Below are positions 4,628-5,577 of a DNA stretch of 5,577 bases, in pieces. This DNA is from Bacillota bacterium (lineage in GTDB: Bacteria > Bacillota > Sulfobacillia > RBS10-35), in contig JASBVX010000110.1 of NCBI GenBank assembly GCA_029960865.1, forward strand, positions 1 to 5,577, read 5' to 3'. The translations under genes and the position numbers were made by a program. Under the pieces are notes generated by a model. That model was not told the DNA's origin and did no database searches. It was given only the letters and a program-made list of their open reading frames with translations. Each line of letters opens with the position of its first letter. Position 1 is the first letter of the stretch.

Positions 4628-5577
4628 GTGAACAAAGGACGGGTCGCCCTCTACAGCCTCGCCCACATGGCCACCGACTATGCCACGGCCGGCGTGCCGG
4701 CCCTTCTCCCTCTCTTCGCCGCTGCCTACGGCTGGTCGTATGGGATCCTGGGGAGCCTCGCCCTGGTGGCCAACCTTTCCTCCGCCCTGGGCCAGCCCCT
4801 TTGGGGCCAGGTGACCGACCGCGCCCGCATCCTCCTCATGCCGTGGGGCCTTCTGGCCGTCTTCCTGGGCTTCCTCTACCTTTCCCGGGCCCCTTCCTAC
4901 GAGCACATCCTCTTCGCTCTCTTTCTTGCAGGCATGGGCTCCTCCGCCTTCCACCCCGACGCTTCCTCTTCGGTGCGGCGCCATGCTCCCCACCGCCCCG
5001 CGGTAGCCCTGGGGTGGTTCCAGGTGGCGGGGAACATCGGCATGGCCCTGGCCCCCCTTTCGGTGGCCCTTTTCATGACCGCCCAGACCCTCCATCGCAT
5101 TGCCCTTTTGGGCCTACCGGCAGGCCTTTTCGCCCTGATCCTTCTCCTTCACCACTGGAGGGAGAACAACGGGAAGGCCCCCGCCCACCGGAAAATCTTC
5201 CCCAAGCCGGAAGGGGCCCCCTCCCTGAGGGCCCTCCTTCCTCCCCTGGCGGGGATCATCGTGCTGCGGGGCCTCGGCCAGGCAGCCCTGGCCACCATCC
5301 TGCCCCTCCACTACCAGGATCATCTGGGCTGGACCCCTTCTCAGGTCAACTACCTGCTCTTCGGGGTGCTCCTGGCGGGGGCGCTTGCCACCTTGACGGG
5401 AGGCTTTGTGGCGGAACGATGGGGCGATCAATGGGCCATCTCCGGTTCCCTCTACGCCGCCTTTCTCCCGGCGCTTTTGGCCTGGCTCCTCCCTCCCCCT
5501 TGGGGCGTCCTCTTTTTGCTCCTGGCCAACTTCTTTTTCATGATGAGCTGGTCCGTCACCACCAGCTATGCCCAGCG
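4628..5577 (+). CDS. MFS transporter, fosmidomycin-resistance (Fsr)-like, 5' part
   Basis: The frame is open from GTG at 4628 to the right edge: 316 codons of a family usually about 390-420 residues, so the last few helices are missing. The protein is strongly hydrophobic with MFS-like helices. The N-terminus (LYSLAHMATDY, then VPALLPLFAAAYGWSYG) and FHPDA at 108-112, preceded by GMGSSA, are typical of Fsr-like transporters. GQPLWGQVTDRAR is the cytoplasmic loop 2-3 MFS motif A. A hydrophilic central loop (around HHWRENNGKAPAHRK) separates the two six-helix halves. Fsr of E. coli exports fosmidomycin, but most family members have unknown substrates, so proton-driven efflux is only a family-level guess. 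The start is supported by a fitting N-terminus and by TATAAT 8 nt upstream; the alternative ATG at 4667 would cut into the conserved first helix. It is divergent from hemQ across 33 bp. Confidence 0.88.
   Translation, partial: MNKGRVALYSLAHMATDYATAGVPALLPLFAAAYGWSYGILGSLALVANLSSALGQPLWGQVTDRARILLMPWGLLAVFLGFLYLSRAPSYEHILFALFLAGMGSSAFHPDASSSVRRHAPHRPAVALGWFQVAGNIGMALAPLSVALFMTAQTLHRIALLGLPAGLFALILLLHHWRENNGKAPAHRKIFPKPEGAPSLRALLPPLAGIIVLRGLGQAALATILPLHYQDHLGWTPSQVNYLLFGVLLAGALATLTGGFVAERWGDQWAISGSLYAAFLPALLAWLLPPPWGVLFLLLANFFFMMSWSVTTSYAQ

Overview
The window is gene-dense, GC-rich bacterial DNA with six protein genes plus a seventh cut by the right edge. I see no RNA genes, mobile elements, CRISPR arrays or repeats. 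The genes suggest an aerobic, probably thermophilic, Bacillota-like bacterium. They include a HemQ-type coproheme decarboxylase (Gram-positive, coproporphyrin-dependent haem route), a Bacillus-type CtaA haem A synthase with both cysteine pairs, a cysteine-rich YceD/DUF177 protein, and ribosome-binding sites close to AAAGGAGG. The phylum is inference; Deinococcota and other lineages also carry several of these families.

Layout. (1) Positions 1-2446, plus strand: the 3' part of a CysK-type cysteine synthase, a small JAMM/MPN metalloprotease-fold protein, and a CCA-adding tRNA nucleotidyltransferase with an HD domain. They are tightly spaced (35 bp, then 6 bp) and look like one transcription unit. 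(2) Positions 2307-2927, minus strand: the YceD/DUF177 protein. Its 3' end overlaps the cca gene tail-to-tail by 140 bp. (3) Positions 2991-3875, plus strand: ctaA, divergent from yceD across a 63-bp promoter region. (4) Positions 3845-4594, minus strand: hemQ, overlapping ctaA tail-to-tail by 31 bp and apparently starting at CTG. (5) Position 4628 to the right edge, plus strand: a fosmidomycin-resistance-like MFS transporter that starts with GTG just downstream of a TATAAT box, so probably leaderless.

How they fit together. Cysteine synthase beside a JAMM protein recalls the mycobacterial CysM-CysO-Mec route, in which the JAMM protease releases cysteine from a sulfur-carrier protein; no carrier gene is visible here. 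HemQ makes haem b, and CtaA turns the haem O derived from it into haem A for terminal oxidases, so the convergent ctaA/hemQ pair is a haem-maturation module. Cca and YceD both serve the translation machinery (tRNA 3' ends; 23S rRNA/ribosome accumulation).

The more unusual signals are structural. There is a long antisense overlap between two conserved genes. Two divergent promoters have near-palindromic -10 boxes that can be read on either strand. There is a probable CTG start and a probable leaderless start. I did not find a convincing undescribed multi-gene system.
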